Shown here piece by piece: positions 61,946 through 64,000 of a stretch of 64,000 nt of DNA. The translations under genes and the position numbers were made by a program. Below the pieces are notes generated by a model, which was given only the letters and a program-made list of their open reading frames with translations, made no database searches and was not told where the DNA came from. Origin of the DNA: Turicibacter sp. TJ11 (GTDB taxonomy: Bacteria > Bacillota_I > Bacilli_A > MOL361 > Turicibacteraceae). Position 1 is the stretch's first letter, and each line of letters opens with the position of its first letter. The stretch covers positions 707,861-771,860 of the forward strand of contig NZ_CP069349.1 of the NCBI RefSeq assembly GCF_021497505.1. Direction: 5' to 3'.

Positions 61946-63097
61946 TTATCTTGAAATTTCTACCTCTGATAAGACAAGACGGGCAATATTATAGGCCATA
62001 TACATATCACTTTCATCGTGATTAGTTAATAAAATAACGGTTACTTTATCTTCTTGGTGGCGTAAAAACATCGAATGCCAACCAATTAAATTTCCAGTAT
62101 GAGAAATGGTATTTTCAACACCACTACTTACAAACCATCCGTAACCATAAGGCTTATTCCCAACCTTTGAATAGGCTTGTGTCATGAGATCGTAACTTGC
62201 TTTTGAAATGAGAGTGTTATTTTTTAAGGCACGATCATATTTATATAAATCCATCGCTGTCGAATGCATGCCACCTGATGCATAACCAAATGAAGGATGT
62301 AAGACGATAGCTTCAGAATTTTCAGAGATATTTTCAGTATATGCAGTTGCTAACATTTCTAACGGTTCATTAGAGATATTTAATCCTGAATGTGTCATAC
62401 CAGTAGGTTCTAAAATATGTTCTTGAAGATACGCTTCGTAAGGTTGACCACTTACTTTTTCAATGATCGCGCCTAAAACGTCATAGCCTAAATTAGAATA
62501 AATCGAGTAAGTTCCTGGTTCTTCGTAATATAGATTCGAAGTTCTAAAAGCAGGCACAATCATTTCATCTACCGTTGTGACTTTACTATAGTTGGTTAAA
62601 TCATCACCACAGTAAAGACCTGATGTATGAGTTAGTAATTGATGAATCGTTATTTGATCCGCATGTGGCATATCAGGAAAATATAAATCAATGGTTTGAT
62701 CGAGTGTTAATTTTCCCGCTTCGACTAATTGCAAAATACTAACAGCAACAAAAGATTTTGAAACAGATGCAATATGAAATTGATGATTGACCGACATTTC
62801 TTCACTTTGCGCCACATTGGCTAATCCGTATCCTTTTAATAAAATAATTTCACCTTCCGATGCGACTAAGGTCACGCCGTTAAATGCTTGATCAACTAAA
62901 TAAGCATCAATGGACTCTGCTAACGTTGGGTACGTTAAAGAGACCGTTTCAGTGATGACTTCATCAATCGCCTCATTCTCGTTTGATTCGACTGATTGAT
63001 TGTTTAGCTTTGGAATCATATTTAACTGTTTCGATTGAATCCCACATCCCACTAAAAGAAGAGTCATTAAACCAATTAAATTAAACTTTATTTTCAT
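61946..63097 (-). CDS. Beta-lactamase-fold serine hydrolase lipoprotein
   Basis: 383 residues from the ATG at 63097, after minus-strand TTGGGAGGATTT. The lipoprotein signal ends with the lipobox LLVGC (Cys near 18). The penicillin-binding-like domain has HIASVSKSF (Ser-x-x-Lys nucleophile motif), YSNLGYD (Tyr-x-Asn) and a C-terminal HTGNLIGW (KTG-equivalent). These match class C/esterase relatives such as PbpE or FmtA. It is probably an exported esterase or D-amino-acid-modifying enzyme. True beta-lactamase activity is unlikely but untested. Confidence 0.88.
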   Translation of the reverse strand: MKIKFNLIGLMTLLLVGCGIQSKQLNMIPKLNNQSVESNENEAIDEVITETVSLTYPTLAESIDAYLVDQAFNGVTLVASEGEIILLKGYGLANVAQSEEMSVNHQFHIASVSKSFVAVSILQLVEAGKLTLDQTIDLYFPDMPHADQITIHQLLTHTSGLYCGDDLTNYSKVTTVDEMIVPAFRTSNLYYEEPGTYSIYSNLGYDVLGAIIEKVSGQPYEAYLQEHILEPTGMTHSGLNISNEPLEMLATAYTENISENSEAIVLHPSFGYASGGMHSTAMDLYKYDRALKNNTLISKASYDLMTQAYSKVGNKPYGYGWFVSSGVENTISHTGNLIGWHSMFLRHQEDKVTVILLTNHDESDMYMAYNIARLVLSEVEISR

Positions 63098-63405
63098 AAA
63101 TCCTCCCAATATTAACAAAATTGATCCACTGTTTTATCCTTTATTTACTGTAGCATAATTTTCCTTAAAAAACTTTATTTTTCGACAAAAAACTCAAAAT
63201 GTTATGTATACAAGGTGTGATGCAATTTTCATGGCAAAGCTCTGATGACATCCATTCATTGAAATTTAAACTTTAATTTCATTATGGGCATTTTCTTTAA
63301 CTTCTACACTTAGTTAATTCTTTTAAATATAAGATGAATCATTAAAAACATATAGGTTCGTTCTTTATTAGTCTATGAAACATAAAATGAGGTTATTCTA
63401 ATGAG
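63098..63405. other. Gene-free spacer
   Basis: AT-rich, with no ORF of quality and no strong hairpin. The promoter of the leftward lipoprotein gene presumably lies near its right border. Confidence 0.45.
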
Positions 63406-63407
63406 GG

Positions 63408-63440
63408 CATAAAAAAAGAGGTTTTGATAACCTCTTTTAT
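63408..63440 (-). terminator. Terminator of the phosphatase gene
   Basis: AAAAGAGGTT-TTGAT-AACCTCTTTT, overlapping the stop codon. Confidence 0.85.
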
Positions 63441-64000
63441 AGACAGGGACGAATGACTTCTATGAGTTTGAATACTTGATCTTCATACTCATATTTACAA
63501 ATCGTGCAATTTGGAAAGCCACCTTCACTCATAATTTGTTGCACCTTTTCCTCACTAACCCAATTTCTCATAAAATGAAAGCAAGCTCCCCCGTGAGACA
63601 CTGCCAAAACTGTATGATGATCGTCTTTTTCCATGATCTCCGTACACGTCTTTTTCATGCGCTTTTTCACTTCTTCTTGGGATTCCCCTCCATAAGGTAC
63701 AAAAAAGGTTGCATAACCCCCAGGTGTTTTGGGGTTTAAATCTTCACTTTCTCCTTCAAATGTTCCAAAATTCATTTCTTTTAATCCTTTAAGTCTCAAA
63801 TAAGTAACCCCTTCCCCAATCGCAAATTCTAATGTATCACAAGCTCGTTCAGCGGTTGAACTATAAAAATGATCAAATGATACATCCTTTAAATAGTCCC
63901 CAGCCATTTTAGCTTGTTCAATTCCTCGTTCAGTTAATGGTGAATCGCAAGCTCCTTGAATTTTTCGACGTAAATTAAATAACGTTTGTCCATGACGCAT
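63437..64000 (-). CDS. Histidine-phosphatase (phosphoglycerate mutase-like), start outside window
   Basis: 187 residues are visible. The first codon at the window edge reads MRHGQTLFN, but the family normally has a beta strand ahead (such as KTIYLMRHGQT), so the true start probably lies beyond base 64000. The catalytic His is in RHGQT. Further motifs are SPLTERGIEQA, FYSSTAERACDT and the second His in VSHGGACFHF. It is a phosphatase of small phosphoesters or sugar phosphates; the substrate is unknown. Confidence 0.9.
   Translation of the reverse strand: MRHGQTLFNLRRKIQGACDSPLTERGIEQAKMAGDYLKDVSFDHFYSSTAERACDTLEFAIGEGVTYLRLKGLKEMNFGTFEGESEDLNPKTPGGYATFFVPYGGESQEEVKKRMKKTCTEIMEKDDHHTVLAVSHGGACFHFMRNWVSEEKVQQIMSEGGFPNCTICKYEYEDQVFKLIEVIRPCL

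Noticed and set aside
61946-63097. Antibiotic-resistance beta-lactamase
   Set aside because: SxxK, YxN and HTG motifs fit the wider serine-hydrolase family; length, lipobox and sequence do not indicate a specific resistance enzyme.

Overview
The window is AT-rich DNA of a spore-former-like Bacillota. It holds a YjcZ-type tiny protein, HutP and YvbH-like families, an ECF transporter, a purine riboswitch, and strong AGGAGG ribosome binding sites. A Turicibacter-like gut bacterium is my best guess; that is inference, since no rRNA or marker gene is present.

Layout. 1-3.9 kb: a sucrose locus (LacI-type regulator, PTS EIIBC, sucrose-6-phosphate hydrolase) with a perfect 14-bp operator palindrome. 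3.9-22 kb: an accessory island of small orphan genes, at least four insertion-sequence families and several dispersed repeats. 22-30 kb: stable genes (GNAT, two S1-like proteins, MerR regulator, lactate dehydrogenase, SIMPL protein, M42 peptidase) and a purine riboswitch that faces no purine gene. 31-35 kb: an ECF transporter operon (S, fused A-A, T) ending in a PHP hydrolase. 35-53 kb: housekeeping and envelope genes (HAD phosphatase, LtaS-like enzyme, MATE pump, YyaL-like protein, SDR) plus proteins that look like degraded enzymes: an AsnB homologue without its catalytic cysteine or PP-loop, and an amidase-fold protein without key residues. 52-64 kb: asparaginase with a structured leader, HutP, a Rieske oxidoreductase, a glucosaminidase, an intact ISL3 element, MsrB, a TPM/LemA pair, a beta-lactamase-fold lipoprotein and an edge-truncated phosphoglycerate-mutase-like enzyme.

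The most unusual feature is in the island. Several small genes sit one per unit between inverted repeats that resemble the ends of the ISL3 element at 57.7 kb, but have no transposase. Two units (3915-4436 and 14828-15415) have perfect 8-bp target duplications. They therefore look like mobile insertion cassettes, ISL3-type ends carrying a passenger gene. At least one, and probably two, were inserted into a second repeat family, a roughly 300-nt structured element (here 'U element') present in about six copies. Its third hairpin varies in sequence but keeps its base pairing. IS66, IS1182 and IS3 copies are nested in and around these units, so the order of insertions can be read from the sequence.
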